Assembly (NCBI GenBank): GCA_022747635.1
Contig: JAKTNV010000075.1
Span: 1,736,001-1,800,000, forward strand
Reading direction: 5' to 3'
From: Hetaerina americana
Taxonomy: Eukaryota; Arthropoda; Insecta; Odonata; Calopterygidae
Length of the DNA: 64,000 nucleotides
Part shown: positions 45,857 through 56,407 of the stretch, piece by piece
How the letters are laid out: each line of letters starts with the position of its first letter
Position numbering within the stretch: position 1 is the first letter of the stretch
Notes under the pieces: generated by a model
Told to the model about the DNA's origin: nothing
What the model saw: only the letters and a program-made list of their open reading frames with translations
Databases searched by the model: none
Made by a program: the position numbers and the translations under genes

Positions 45857-47019
45857 ATGGAGGAAAAACCCTTTCCACCACTAAAAAGATCCCGTCCGGA
45901 CACCGGCGGGGGAGAGAAGTGTATTGGCGCATGTAAGCGCTATCTGATTATGTCGTGCATAAAGGAAGGTGAAACCTTGAAAAAGGTTTCTTCCTTCTTA
46001 ATTCGCAGTGTTGTCACAGATTGTGCCTGGGGACCCAAAGAGCGTGAAGAAGCTCCGGGATGGTACACTACTTATAGAGACCCTGAACAATACACAGAGC
46101 GAAAAACTGCTAGCTATGGGAATGCTCCATGACATTCCGATTAAGGTGGAGGAGCACCGCACTCTTAACACCTGTCGGGGAGTCATCAGTCACTACGACC
46201 TCCTATACGTGGACATCGAAGAAATCAAGAGAGAAATGTTCTCAGGGAGTGACTGATTGTCGTCGACTCACCACAAGGCGCAACGGAGAAAACATAAACA
46301 GCACCTCCGTGATCTTGACGTTTGCGCGTGATAGACTACCCGACAAGGTGTTTGTGGGCTATGAATCGGTACCAGTGAGGCCATTCATCCCAAATCCCGT
46401 GCGTTGTTTCAAATGCCAACGGTTCGGCCATGTCGCGTCGCGCTGCGAGGGCAAGGCCACCTGCCCGCGCTGTGGCAAAGACGCGCACGAGGATAAAGAG
46501 TGCTCTTCGGAACCTCTTTGTGTCAATTGCGAGGGTACACACCCAGTGTACTCTCGTGATTGCCCGAAGATGAAAGAAGAAAGGAAAGTCATGGAGATTA
46601 AAACACTGGAAAAAATCCCATTTGCGGAAGCGAGGAGGAAATACAGGGCGCTAATTGCCCCAACTTACTCCCGGTCCTTAGCTTCCGTTGCAACCACGCC
46701 ATGTGTAAAGTGTACCATCGCCACGCAGACGGAGATACCGAAAGAATCCCCAATTGAAAACACGCAAGTGCCTAAACCCAAAAGGGTGAAGGATGGAAAG
46801 AGTAAGGTGGACAAGGAGCCACCTACTCCTATGGGCCCTTCAAAGAAGAGCCCACAAAAAACCACCAAGGGGAACACGCCAAAAGGGCGTGAGAATACAC
46901 CTTCCCCGCCGCCTCCAGTGAAGCCAAAGAAGGCGGAGGTAATTGAAGAGGACCAGAGTATCTCCGATACTGAGGTCTTCGCAAACGAGTGGAAGAGGAA
47001 ACATCGCTTCAAGCGATAA
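45857..47019 (+). pseudogene. I-element ORF1 (Gag-like, three zinc knuckles), two frameshifts
   Basis: The start chosen is the ATG at 45,857 (MEEKPFPPLKRSRPD). The frame shifts near 46,008 to LSQIVPGDPKSVKKLRDGTL (the RNA-binding fold of I-type ORF1, up to 46,256) and again near 46,240 into the frame of 46,129-47,019. There, three CCHC knuckles are intact: CFKCQRFGHVASRC, CPRCGKDAHEDKEC and CVNCEGTHPVYSRDC (46,405-46,563). The tail is Lys/Pro-rich and basic. The protein coats LINE RNA. Two frameshifts make this copy non-functional unless they are sequencing errors. Confidence 0.8.
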
Positions 47020-47091
47020 TCTCAATAATTGGTCATCTCCATTTTTATTCCACTTATTTATTTGTTTATTCATTTTAATTTAGAACTTTAA

Positions 47092-48962
47092 ATGTGTTCC
47101 ATATTGCAGTGGAACTGCAATGGTTTTTATCGGCTCAAGGAGGAGCTGGCCATTTTAATCCAAGATTTTAAACCCTCTTGTATTTGTCTCCAAGAGACCC
47201 ATTTTAAGGCTGAAGATAAGGGTATTTTGAAGGGGTTCACTGTTTTTAGAACGGATGACCTAAGTGGCCAACGAGCCCAAGGGGGAGTAGCAGTTGCGGC
47301 CCGTGAGGCCCTTTACACCTCGCGAGTCCAACTGAACTCTCCATTCCAGGCCGTCGCTGTCACGGTGCACACCCCTGAGAGGATGACGTTATGCAACGTG
47401 TATCTGCCGGAGGGTGCACCGGTGACCCGCCTGAACCTTGAAGCCCTTGTCCACCAGCTTCCTCAGCCGTTCATTTTGATGGGAGATTTTAATGCCCATG
47501 ATCCTCTCTGGGGAGGGCCAGAAACCCAAAGTAATAGGAGAGGTCGAATTTTATCCAACTTTATTGAGGATTTTAACCTGTTTTTATTAAATAGCGGCGA
47601 AAAAACCCGCTTTAACAGCTTTAATGGGGAATTCTCAGCAATAGATCTTTGTCTATGCTCGAGAAGTCTAGCCCCAAAGCTGAAAATGTCCACCCACAAC
47701 GATCTCTGTGGGAGTGACCATTTTCCTCTTCTACTCGTTAAAGAAGACTCTTCGCCCACCATTTCAAAACCTCCGGAAAAGTGGCGTATTAACCGTGCGG
47801 ACTGGCCACTTTTCAAGCGTACGTTTACATATAAACACGACGCAAGTTTCGACGCGTTGCACAACGTCGATAAACTAAGTTCAACGCTGTTGGCGGCAGC
47901 TACGAAAAGTATCCCTCGTACGTCCGGGAACATTAATCGAGCTCCTGTCCCTTGGTGGAACGGGGAATGCGACCGGGCGATTCGGGCGAGGAAAAAAGCA
48001 CTGCATATTTTTAGAAAATATCCCACGGCAACTAATCTGGCATCGTACCGCCGCCTGAGAGCGCGAGCTCGAAGGGCCGTGAAGGAGGCCAAGAGGGCTT
48101 CCTGGATAGAATACGTCTCTACCATCAACCATCGCACGCCACTTGGTCAGGTATGGGACAAAGTGAAGAAAATCTCCGGGTCAAAGGGCTCATTTGTCAT
48201 CTCGCCATTGCTTGTTGCTGGCCGGGTGGTTAATTCACCTGCCGAAATAAGCAACATATTTGCCAGTCAGTTCGCGGCCAATAGCAGTGACGAGGGCTAT
48301 ACCGCGGACTTTGTGTACAGGAAGAGGCGATGCGAGAGAGTCCCTCTCAAATTTGGTGCAGGTCCTACACGGGAATATTACAATGAGCCTTTCACGTCCT
48401 GGGAGCTTAAATCCGCCATCGAAGACTCCCATTACACCTCGCCAGGGGCGGACGAAATCCACAACGCATTTCTCCGGAACATTCCGGAAACTGCGATTGG
48501 GGAGGTCCTAAATACCCTCAACCAACTTTGGAACGAGGGCAGTTTTCCAAATGCCTGGCGAGAGTCCATCGTGATACCAATCCCAAAACAGGGCAAGGAC
48601 CAAAATGACCCGAACAACTACCGTCCCATATCTCTCACCAGTTGCCTGTGCAAGGTGATGGAACGGATGGTAAACCGACGTCTCATGTGGTGGTTGGAGA
48701 GTCGTCACCTGCTCTCCGACGCTCAGTGCGGCTTTCGGCGTGGCAGGTCCACGACAGACCATCTGGTGCGCACTGAGAACTTCATCCAGGAAGCCTTACT
48801 CCACCGTCAACACGTCATAGCAGTCTTCTTCGACCTGGAGAAGGCCTATGATAGTGTGTGGCGATGGAGAATCCTCAACACGCTCCACAAGTGGGGATTT
48901 AGAGGCAACATGGCCCTATTTATCAGAAATTTTTTAACTAACCGCCTTTTTAAAGTAAGGAT
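47092..48962 (+). pseudogene. I-element ORF2, endonuclease and RT fingers
   Basis: The start MCSILQWNCNGF is 72 bp after ORF1. The endonuclease motifs are complete: QWNCNG (residue 6), LQETHF (about 34), GDFNAHDPLWGG (about 129) and GSDHFPLLL (about 207). RT fingers/palm follow: KQGKDQNDPNNYRPISLTSC near residue 500, CGFRRGRSTTDHL near 545, and FFDLEKAYDSVW near 582. The LINE reading ends at NRLFKVRI (about 48,962), just before the VPQGS and YxDD boxes would come. The open frame runs on 19 codons into foreign DNA. No stop lies upstream of the break. Confidence 0.85.
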
Positions 48963-49743
48963 TTTGGGTAGCATTAGTTTCGGGAGACACTCGACCGAAC
49001 CATCCATTCCTAGGTGCTAGTTCATCTTCATCAAGATATAAATAATCAATTGGTAAACGGTTAAAGAATAGCTGTCTACCATTAGGAATTGTGACATTTC
49101 CTAATCCATTAAACAGTGCCTGAATTGGTGATGGAACTACAAAATTTCCAGTCTGCATTGCATGAATGAAAAGTCGTTCTTCGAATGTCACATTATAACC
49201 ATTGAGTTCTAAAAGTTGTAGAACTCGTCCATAACCAATCACTGATACATAATAAGCATATCCGGCATAATGAATTTTCTTAGAAAAACCAGGATTCCTG
49301 GCTCTCATTTCTTCAAAAGTTGATTCTATTAATTGGGTTAAACCCTCAAGTCCAGGATAAAAGTCTTGCCGGTCCGCTAGGGGTGCCAGCTCTTCCCCTG
49401 CGTCTGCGAACACCGCCTCACGGTATAGCGGGTCGTTTTTCTCTACGCTAGCTACCTTCGATAGGTGCTGCGGAGTAGGAGGCCCACTGTTGGCACCATC
49501 CTTTTGAGGGCGCGGGCCCTGAACATTTGTCCTAGGTTGAACACCGCGCTGTTGACCACGTCCACGACGTGCTTCGGGATTCTGCTGCTGCGGCTGGTAT
49601 TCCCGGTTATCGAATTGAGGTTGGAACTGTTGTTGATATTGCTGTTGAGGCCTTCGTCCTCGAGCACGCCCTCGCGGTCCGTAGAATCCGCGTGGCTGTC
49701 CAAATCCTCCCTGTCCGTGATAATCACTTGGAAAATTTTCCAT
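48934..49743 (-). pseudogene. endogenous viral element: partiti-like capsid-type protein, left arm
   Basis: A 269-codon intact frame. The ATG at 49,743 (MENFPSDYHG) is preferred over the upstream in-frame start at 49,893 because the first 50 codons of the longer frame are LINE DNA read backwards. The N-terminal 90 residues are basic and Gln/Gly/Arg-rich (RGRARGRRPQQQ), suited to RNA binding. The rest, with YAYYVSVIGYGRVLQLLELN and GNFVVPSPIQALFNGLGNV, recalls capsid proteins of partiti-like dsRNA viruses of arthropods. That assignment is from memory of family patterns. It is embedded in LINE ORF2 in reverse orientation. Nothing indicates expression. Confidence 0.5.
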
Positions 49744-49807
49744 AGTCGGCTTCCGCCTCCACGTTTTATTAATAAAACGAATGTTGAAAACACTAAATAA
49801 AATGGGG
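49744..49807 (-). other. untranslated leader of the capsid-like gene with an 18-bp perfect palindrome
   Basis: CGTTTTATTAATAAAACG (49,762-49,779) is self-complementary and lies about 20 bases before the start codon. LINE reading resumes at about 49,808. The stretch may be the 5' UTR of the captured viral RNA. Confidence 0.45.
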
Positions 49808-51321
49808 CAATGTTGGGTAGGATTCTTCCATTTGTGGAGTCCGTCCGCTTTCTCGGCATGATCCTGGACCAAAAGCTGAACTGGCGGGAGCATATCCGCG
49901 TGTTACGCGAGAGGTGTCGCCAAACCCTCAACGTTTTAAAGTTTTTAACTCACTCCACTTGGGGAGCAGACCGCACCACCATGCTTTTATTGTACAGAGG
50001 CTTGGTGCGATCCAAATTGGACTATGGTTCCATAGTTTATTCCTCAGGACGAGAGTCTTACTTGAGACCACTCACATGTGTCCACAATGCTGGGATACGG
50101 TTGGCCACCGGGGCATTTAGAACAAGCCCAGTCCCAAGCCTACTTGCAGACGCAGGGGAGCCTCCGTTGGAAACCCGCAGGATGATTTTAATGGGCAACT
50201 ATGCCTGTAAAATTTTATCAGAGACAATCCACCCTTGTTTTAACATAGTTTTTAACCAACGGTTTTTAGACTTATTTAACAGGCGGAGAAGGGCAACTAG
50301 ACCCTTTGCCGTTCGTTTTAATGATTTTATTAATGAGGTAAATTTTACATTTCCTCAAATATGCCCCGTCTCCTATGCTAAGTATCCGCCTTGGTTAACA
50401 CCAATGCCGGATATTAAACTCATTGCCAGTGCACGCCGCAAAGCCAAAACGACCGATTCCGAATACCAGCAGCTCTTCAGTGCCGTCCTCAGCTCACTTT
50501 CTGACTTTGTCCCAGTCTACACCGACGGGTCAAAGTCAGAATCTGCGTGTGCCTATGCAGTCGTGTCCCACTACCATGGAGTCGTGAGGAAAAAACTGCA
50601 CACTTCTTGCAGCATTTTTACAGCCGAGCTGTCAGCCATAAGGACGGCCCTAGGAGAAATAAAAGAAAGCAATGGCTCTTTCCTCATCTGCACCGACTCG
50701 TTGAGCGCCCTAAAATCTTTATCGGTCTTTGCACCTGTGCACCCGATAGTCCAGGAGATCCATTATACCCTGTTGTCCCTTCAGAGAAAGGGGAACAGGG
50801 TCTCCTTTATATGGACTCCTGGTCACGTCGGCATAAGAGGTAACGAAAAAGCTGACCAGGCAGCGAAGGATGCCCTTCGACAATCCGAGACCGACTCCAC
50901 CTTGGTCCCAATGGAGGACGTGAAGGCCGCCTTGCGGAACTCGGTCCTGCATCAGTGGAAGGAGACTTGGCAGTCTCTGCAAAATAATAAACTCAGGGCA
51001 ATAAAACCGGTCGTTTCACCATGGTCCTCTTCCATCCGGAACATTCGGAGGGAAGAGGTCATGATTACGCGCCTGAGAATAGGACACTCTGCCCTCACTC
51101 ATTCGTACCTCTTTGCGGAGGTAAAAGAACAGCCCCGCTGCAATGAGTGTTTCCAACCCCTGACGATAAAACATATCCTGACGGAATGCACAACATACCA
51201 AAGGGCCAGAGACATGTTGAAGATAAGGGGAGACTTAAGAAATATTTTAGGGGATGACTCTGGGTCTATTAACCGAGTCCTAAGTTTTTTAAGGTCAACC
51301 GGTTTAATGGGGCAGCTTTAG
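49808..51321 (+). pseudogene. I-element ORF2, RT thumb and RNase H, left arm
   Basis: The frame resumes with LGRILPFVESVRFLGMILDQKLNW, the thumb of I-type RT, so about 130 residues including VPQGS and YxDD are missing. RNase H is complete: YTDGSKSESACAYAV (residue about 236), TAELSAIRTAL (about 270), ICTDSLSALKSL (about 293) and FIWTPGHVGIRGNEKAD (about 332-348). A terminal Cys/His stretch RCNECFQPLTIKHILTEC follows, usual for I-type and R1-type ORF2. No stops occur over 503 codons. Confidence 0.85.
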
Positions 51322-51497
51322 CTTTGGAGCTCATAACTTTAATGCTTTTGATTTTAACAATTATTTATTTATTTATATTTAACCGTATTTATTTATTTAT
51401 TTATTATTCCTAAGTAAAAAGGAATTTTAGTTTTATATTTAATGAGTGGTGCAAAATGACCTTAGCTGTCGACGCACCCTAAAACCCAAAACTACTA
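51322..51497 (+). other. I-element 3' UTR and CTA tail, left arm
   Basis: Contains two TTTA arrays (about 51,361-51,377 and 51,386-51,408), then the conserved end 'gcaaaatgaccttagctgtcg' and four CTA units. The second array differs by one unit between arms. Confidence 0.7.
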
Positions 51498-53100
51498 CTA
51501 CTAGAAATTTGGGCCGAATAATCGCCTTGTAAAGGCGCATTCGGTCCTTGAGGCTAAGTGGCGATGTCGTCGAGGTGAGGCATGATAGTTTATTCCATGC
51601 GACGATCGCTGTCGTTCGGCAAAAGTCCAGGTGGGAACGAAAGGTTACTTTGTCGTCAAGAATGACGCCAAGGAAGCGGTGCGAGGTAGCTCTGGGAATT
51701 AAATGTTTGTGAAGCGTTATAGGGAGTTGCGGAGTACGTGGGCGTCGTCGGGCCAAGTGAACATGTGTACTTTTGTCGACGTTTATCCTGATTTTCCATG
51801 TTGACGTCCACTTGTGAAGTTTGCGTAGGTGTGTGTTGATGCGCCGAATGTTCGCCGTGCGTACCTGAGACGAGGCAGCAATGGCGGTGTCATCTGCGTG
51901 CATGTAGAGAGACGTGCGGGGCAGTGGCGGCATATCGTTAACGAATACATTGAATAAGAACGGGCTTAAGAGAGAGCCCTGCGGGACGCCGGCGGCGGCG
52001 GTCTTTACGGAGGAAAGAGAATCCCCCATACAAACCCGAAATCGGCGATCGGTGAGAAAACTGCGTACCATTTGGATGATAGGATGAGGAAAAGCGGAAA
52101 GGTTCATTTTAAAAAGGAGACCATTGTGCCATACCCTGTCGAACGCACGAGCGATATCGAGAAATACCGCGTCCGTGGAGCGACGAAGGTTTACACCGTG
52201 CGAAATACGTTCGCACAAGCGAAGGATTTGGAAGTCCGCGGAAACGCGTGAGCGAAAACCAAGTTGCTCCGGGCGAAAAATGTCACGGTCGCGCGCGTGC
52301 ATTTCGAGCAAGGACAGAAGGACCCGCTCAAAGATTTTAAAGACGTTGGAAAGTAGAGTAATCGGTCGGCAATTACCCGGTATCGTGGCGTCTTTCCTTG
52401 GCTTTGGAAGGAGGATAGCTTTCCCTGTTTTCCAAGTGGAGGGGAAGTGGGTGGAAAGGTAGCAATGAATTATTAAATCGGAAAGGATTAGTGGAAAGAT
52501 GGGGACTTGGGCTGCAAACATAAGCTCCCGATTTGACACATTGTCGAACCCGGGCGCCTTCTTTGACGGCAGCGAGGTTGAGATTGATTTAATATCGTCC
52601 GCGGACGTTATCAAAACGAAAGTGGATGGGTTAGACGGAAGATTGGTTAGGAATTTGCGTATTTTTTGGTCCGGGGGGAGGGGGAAGGATCGGCGGCCAT
52701 CGTAAATTCCAGGAAAGTCGCCTGAATCTCCGCCTTCTGGGATGGGTCGAAAATTAATCTCGATTAATTTCAAGGGGGGATTGGTCGGTTTTGGGGAGCG
52801 ACGAAGGGACTGGGATATTGTCCAGAGAGTTATCCTCGAAAGACAGAGAGGAAACATGACGCATCCACTCTTGAGAAGAGAAAGCAGCAATGGAGCGCCG
52901 AACGTCAACATGGAGCCGATTGTAATGGGACTTGTCCCATGGCAGTCGGTCCCTTTGCCATGCACGGCGAACGGCATTTCTGGCTTTTATCTTCGCAAGA
53001 ATGTGAGCAGGGAGGGCACGATTACTTCTCCCAGATTTGGGAGGAACAGATGATGCAATACGGCGCTTCGCTTCCGCAATACCTTGGCAATGCGAACTAA
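51498..53100 (-). pseudogene. Jockey family D ORF2 (linker and RT), left arm
   Basis: Mirror of 59,676-61,278; see that entry. The 512-codon frame 52,977-51,439 contains FLDIARAFDRVW, GVPQGSLLSPFLF and LYMHADDTAI. The C-terminus is cut at RLYKAIIRPKF (about 51,505), where the I-element tail begins. Two residues differ from the right arm (Leu/Pro in MPPxPRT; Arg/Leu in TSHxFLG). Confidence 0.82.
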
Positions 53101-53583
53101 TTTGACGTCAGTATGCGTGTTGTTTGTGTGAAGATGGAAACTTAACATCTAGTATGTGAGGAATACATACATGATATAAACATAAAAAGGTGACAAGACG
53201 ACAGGAAACGGCTTGAACTACTGACTGTATAAACTAGACGGGAGAAGGCAATTGTACATGGGGATGACCTAATTCTAAAAGAAATATTAATGAACAATTT
53301 TATGAGTATAGGGCGGGGAGTATTTACAGAAGGAGGAGCGCCCGAATATGTCCGACAGGTGGACAGGGCGGGACTAAGCGATCGCTTAGAAACAAAAACT
53401 AGATAAAACTGAAATATTATCTCTATTGGTGAAATATAAACAAAAGAGGGTGCGGAGAGAAAGCACCAGGCGAAGCGGAGATTTAATATACTGGATACTA
53501 TAGTCTATAATATACTCTAACATAGGACGATAAATGTAAAGGTTACGACTAAGAAGAAGGCAAAAACCAGACGTAGGAAAGAC
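53101..53583 (-). mobile_element. Jockey family D 3' UTR, left arm
   Basis: AT-rich, non-coding, following the ORF2 stop at 53,584. It matches the 3' UTR of the old copy at 43,795-44,240 in order. The end is near 'aacaacacgcat' (53,113-53,128 read on minus). Confidence 0.6.
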
Positions 53584-53952
53584 TCATAGGCGAGTAGTAT
53601 CCTTAGGCAGTGTATATGTATGACGCTTGACATTGAAATCCCACAATGACGTCAGAAGGGGATTACCAGCGTGAAAGGACTTCACTTGGCGTCGCATGAA
53701 ATCCGCAATGGACGGGGGGCGATGTGCCGCGCGCACATCCGCCATCCGGGTTAGACGGCTTACATTAAGCAGGCCCCGAATGGCCTTGTTTTGTATCGTT
53801 TCTAGGCGGGTCCATATCGTCCTACGACACGCGAAAATTTGGCAGCCGTAAAGAATTTGCGGACGGATGATGGACTTATACAGCCACATCCGGTCCGCGT
53901 GTGTCACCGAAGATGCTTCCGAGGCGAGACATCGAAGTTGATTTACTGCCAC
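53584..53952 (-). pseudogene. Jockey family D ORF2 C-terminus, left arm
   Basis: Mirror of 58,824-59,192: MAVNQLRCLASEASSVTHAD, then YKSIIRPQILYGCQIFACRR, ending LPKDTTRL. It is the intact version of the C-terminus lost from the neighbouring RT copy. Confidence 0.75.
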
Positions 53953-54742
53953 GATGGCTTTACGACGGCACAGATCAAGGTGTGTGGTTTGACGGTTAAT
54001 TTGGCGTCAAGGAATGGTTCTGTAAGCGGAGTGGAATGTGCGGGGTGCGTGGGCGGCGTCGGGCGAAGTGGACATGAGTACTTTTGTCGGCATTTAATTG
54101 TATTTTCCATGTTTTAGTCCACTTCTGTATTTTATGGAAGTGCGAGTTGAGGCGTCTGAAATTCGCGCTGCGTACCCGAGAGGGAGGCGTCTTCCGTGTT
54201 TTCACTGTTGGTGCTCCTCCGGTGACGGCGGGCTTCGGGATGGCGTCGTCCGTAGGGGTTGACGTCTTCTTCCTTTTCCTTGAGCCGACAACGGTAAAAC
54301 CGTCGGCCGACTCGTCGCCCGAGTCCAGGGCTCGGGAAACTCCCTCCTCTTCACCTGGGAGCGCCGAAGACGAAGTTGGTTCAGAGGAAACCGGACACGC
54401 CTTTTTCCTCGCTTCCTTCTTACTCTTGGTAGTCTTGCGACCTGACTGGTCGTCAGCTCCAATTTGGTCCTGAAAAGGGCCGCTGGAGCTTTCCTGCAGC
54501 ACCGATGGTGCCGGTTCAGTTTGTGTGGCAGGTACGTTGCCAGCGGTCTCCCTTGGTTTCGCCGACCCCAGGGTCGAGGAATCCGACGCAGGCGCCGACT
54601 TCCCTTTCCCAAACACACGACGAAGGTCCTCAGGAGACATCCCAAAAGACGACGTCCTGTCGCCCGTTGAAGCTGTACGGCGATGCCCCTTCGTCATCTG
54701 AGGCAACGCGAGCGCTGAGTCGGCCGTAGCTGCACGTGGCAT
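53953..54742 (-). pseudogene. ORF1-RT fusion (internally deleted Jockey), left arm
   Basis: Mirror of 58,034-58,823; the sequence is identical in translation. See the right-arm entry for domains. Confidence 0.72.
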
Positions 54743-54995
54743 ATCGGGCTCTCTCTCTCTTAGGGCAAACCACTTCCTTGGTTCCACCGGCTCCTTGCCG
54801 GTTGTCTCTTTCGCTGCCCAGCGCTTGGCTCTTCAGCGTTGCTTCTTTCGGCGATGCACGAAGTCTCGAACGACCCCGCCACTATCGTACCATTTCGGAG
54901 CATGTGGCTCCGAAAGGTCCGATAGTTTTTCGCCGCTTTTTCGGCGGCAGGTCTTCGTCTAGTCCACTGCCGGCGCAGGGACGTGGATGTTTATC
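54743..54995 (-). mobile_element. Jockey family A C-terminal remnant and 3' UTR, left arm
   Basis: Mirror of 57,781-58,033. It includes the out-of-frame-by-stop C-terminus and the 3' UTR blocks shared with 3,790-3,960 and 31,962-32,165. Confidence 0.7.
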
Positions 54996-56407
54996 TCACG
55001 GGAGGACCATGACATCCGTAATGCCGTGGATTTCTCCGTGGGATGACGAAGCAGCAACGCGTCGGAAGCGCTGGGTCCGCTCTTGCAGCTCATCGAGGAG
55101 AGGATGGATTCCGGCGATCTGCCACAGCGCCGCATTCCCGGGTTTAAAACCGAGACGAAGTGTCGCCCGCAGATTAATCCGGTCCGCGACTTCGATGGTA
55201 TGTCTTGCGTCGAATCGCATGAGGCCGCTCCACGCGGGAGCCGCGTATGCGAGAGTCGGACGCAAGACAGCCGCGAACAGGTGGAGACGTCTGCGCAGCG
55301 GGACGTTCGGGTTTCCGAGGATCGGCGCGAGGAGATGACGCCTGGATGCCGCTATGCCGGATGCCCTTGTCGCGTGGCGATGCATGGAGAGACGTTTGTC
55401 GAGGACTACGCCCAGGTAAAGGACCGCCTCTTTCCAAGGAACCTCTGTCACGCCGACGAGAATTTCGCCGGGCTCCTTCGGCCCCTTAGAAAAGACGATC
55501 GCCTGGGTTTTGTCCTCGTTGACACCGACTCTCCAGCGGGAATACCAGTTGACAAGGGCATCTACCGCCCTCTGGAGATACTTCGCTGCCAGGTGCTGTC
55601 TGCAGGATCTTGCCAAGATCGCCGTGTCGTCCGCGTACGTTGCGATGAGAACGTTGCTTCCGTGGTCCGCTGGGATGTCCGCGGTGAAGATGTTGAAGAG
55701 AAGCGGCGAGAGCAAACTCCCTTGCGGAACGCCTGCTCTGATTTTCCGCTTCTCCGATGATGCGTCGCCCCAGCTTACACGAAAGGTTCGTTCCCGAAGC
55801 CAAGATGCCGCTATCCTCGTCCACCATCCAGGAAAACCGAAGCATTCAAGCTTCCACAGCAATCCCTCGTGCCACACCCGATCGAACGCCTTGCTGACGT
55901 CAAAGAAGGCGCCGGCGGTGGAATGCCGTCGGTTGAAACCTTCAGTGACGAAGTTCAGCAGACGGGCGACCTGGTGCGTCGTGGGGTGCTCGCTGCGAAA
56001 GCCGAATTGGTGCTCCGGCAGGACGTTCAGCTCCTCTGCGATGAAGACGAGGTGACGAAGAAGGACCCGCTCGAACAGCTTTCCCAAGCCGTCGAGCAAC
56101 GAGATTGGACGGAAGTTCCCCGGCGATGGCGATTTCCCCGCTTTCGGAATGCATACAACGCGGGCCTCCTTCCACCGGGATGGGAAGTACCCGATGGCGA
56201 GACACGCGTTGAAGATGCAAAGAAGCATGGTAGCGAGGGAAACCGGAATCTGGGCGATGACTGCGTTCGCAATCCCGTCCGGTCCGGGCGCCTTACGAGG
56301 TTTTAAAGCTCGTATGGCCCCTCGAAGGTCCGTCTCGTCGATGGTCGGCGGCATCTCTCCGTAGTCGCGGACGTGGTGCGGCGTCCTTGGCAGGGCTGCC
56401 TCCTGCT
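54996..56407 (-). pseudogene. Jockey family A reverse transcriptase, left arm
   Basis: Mirror of the right-arm copy (Gln instead of His in TxAIVFSKG, from the 55,503 difference). This copy reads 13 codons further 5' than the right one: the 39-bp spacer 56,369-56,407 continues its frame (EAALPRTPHHV, then RDYGEMPPT). The spacer therefore belongs to the left-arm LINE. Confidence 0.85.
56369..56407. other. palindrome spacer
   Basis: 39 bp of unique sequence between the arms. It translates in frame with the left-arm family A ORF2 on the minus strand and does not continue the right-arm ORF2. Confidence 0.85.

Larger units (their letters stand above)
45258..51497 (+). mobile_element. I-type LINE with an embedded virus-like gene
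   Basis: The 5' end carries 'cctgcgggtaggggggtagag' and the block CTGTCGTAAGAGGCGACTAA, a 5' sequence shared by many arthropod LINEs. ORF1 (45,857-47,019), ORF2 (47,092-51,321, interrupted) and a TTTA-rich 3' UTR follow. The 3' end is 'gcaaaatgaccttagctgtcg' plus a CTA tail at about 51,484-51,497. RNase H after RT places it in the I superclade. Its RT core is replaced by a capsid-like gene on the other strand (48,934-49,800). From 48,816 on it lies in the palindrome. Confidence 0.8.

Noticed and set aside
47463..48137. 224-codon minus-strand frame
   Set aside because: Antisense shadow of the I-element endonuclease; no domain.
49452..49931. 159-codon frame overlapping the capsid-like gene
   Set aside because: It overlaps the Gln/Arg-rich part in another frame; the low-complexity composition explains it.
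55083..55760. 225-codon open frame opposite the family A RT (and its mirror at 57,016-57,693)
   Set aside because: It is antisense to a clear RT frame, has no recognisable domain, and follows from GC-rich codon structure.
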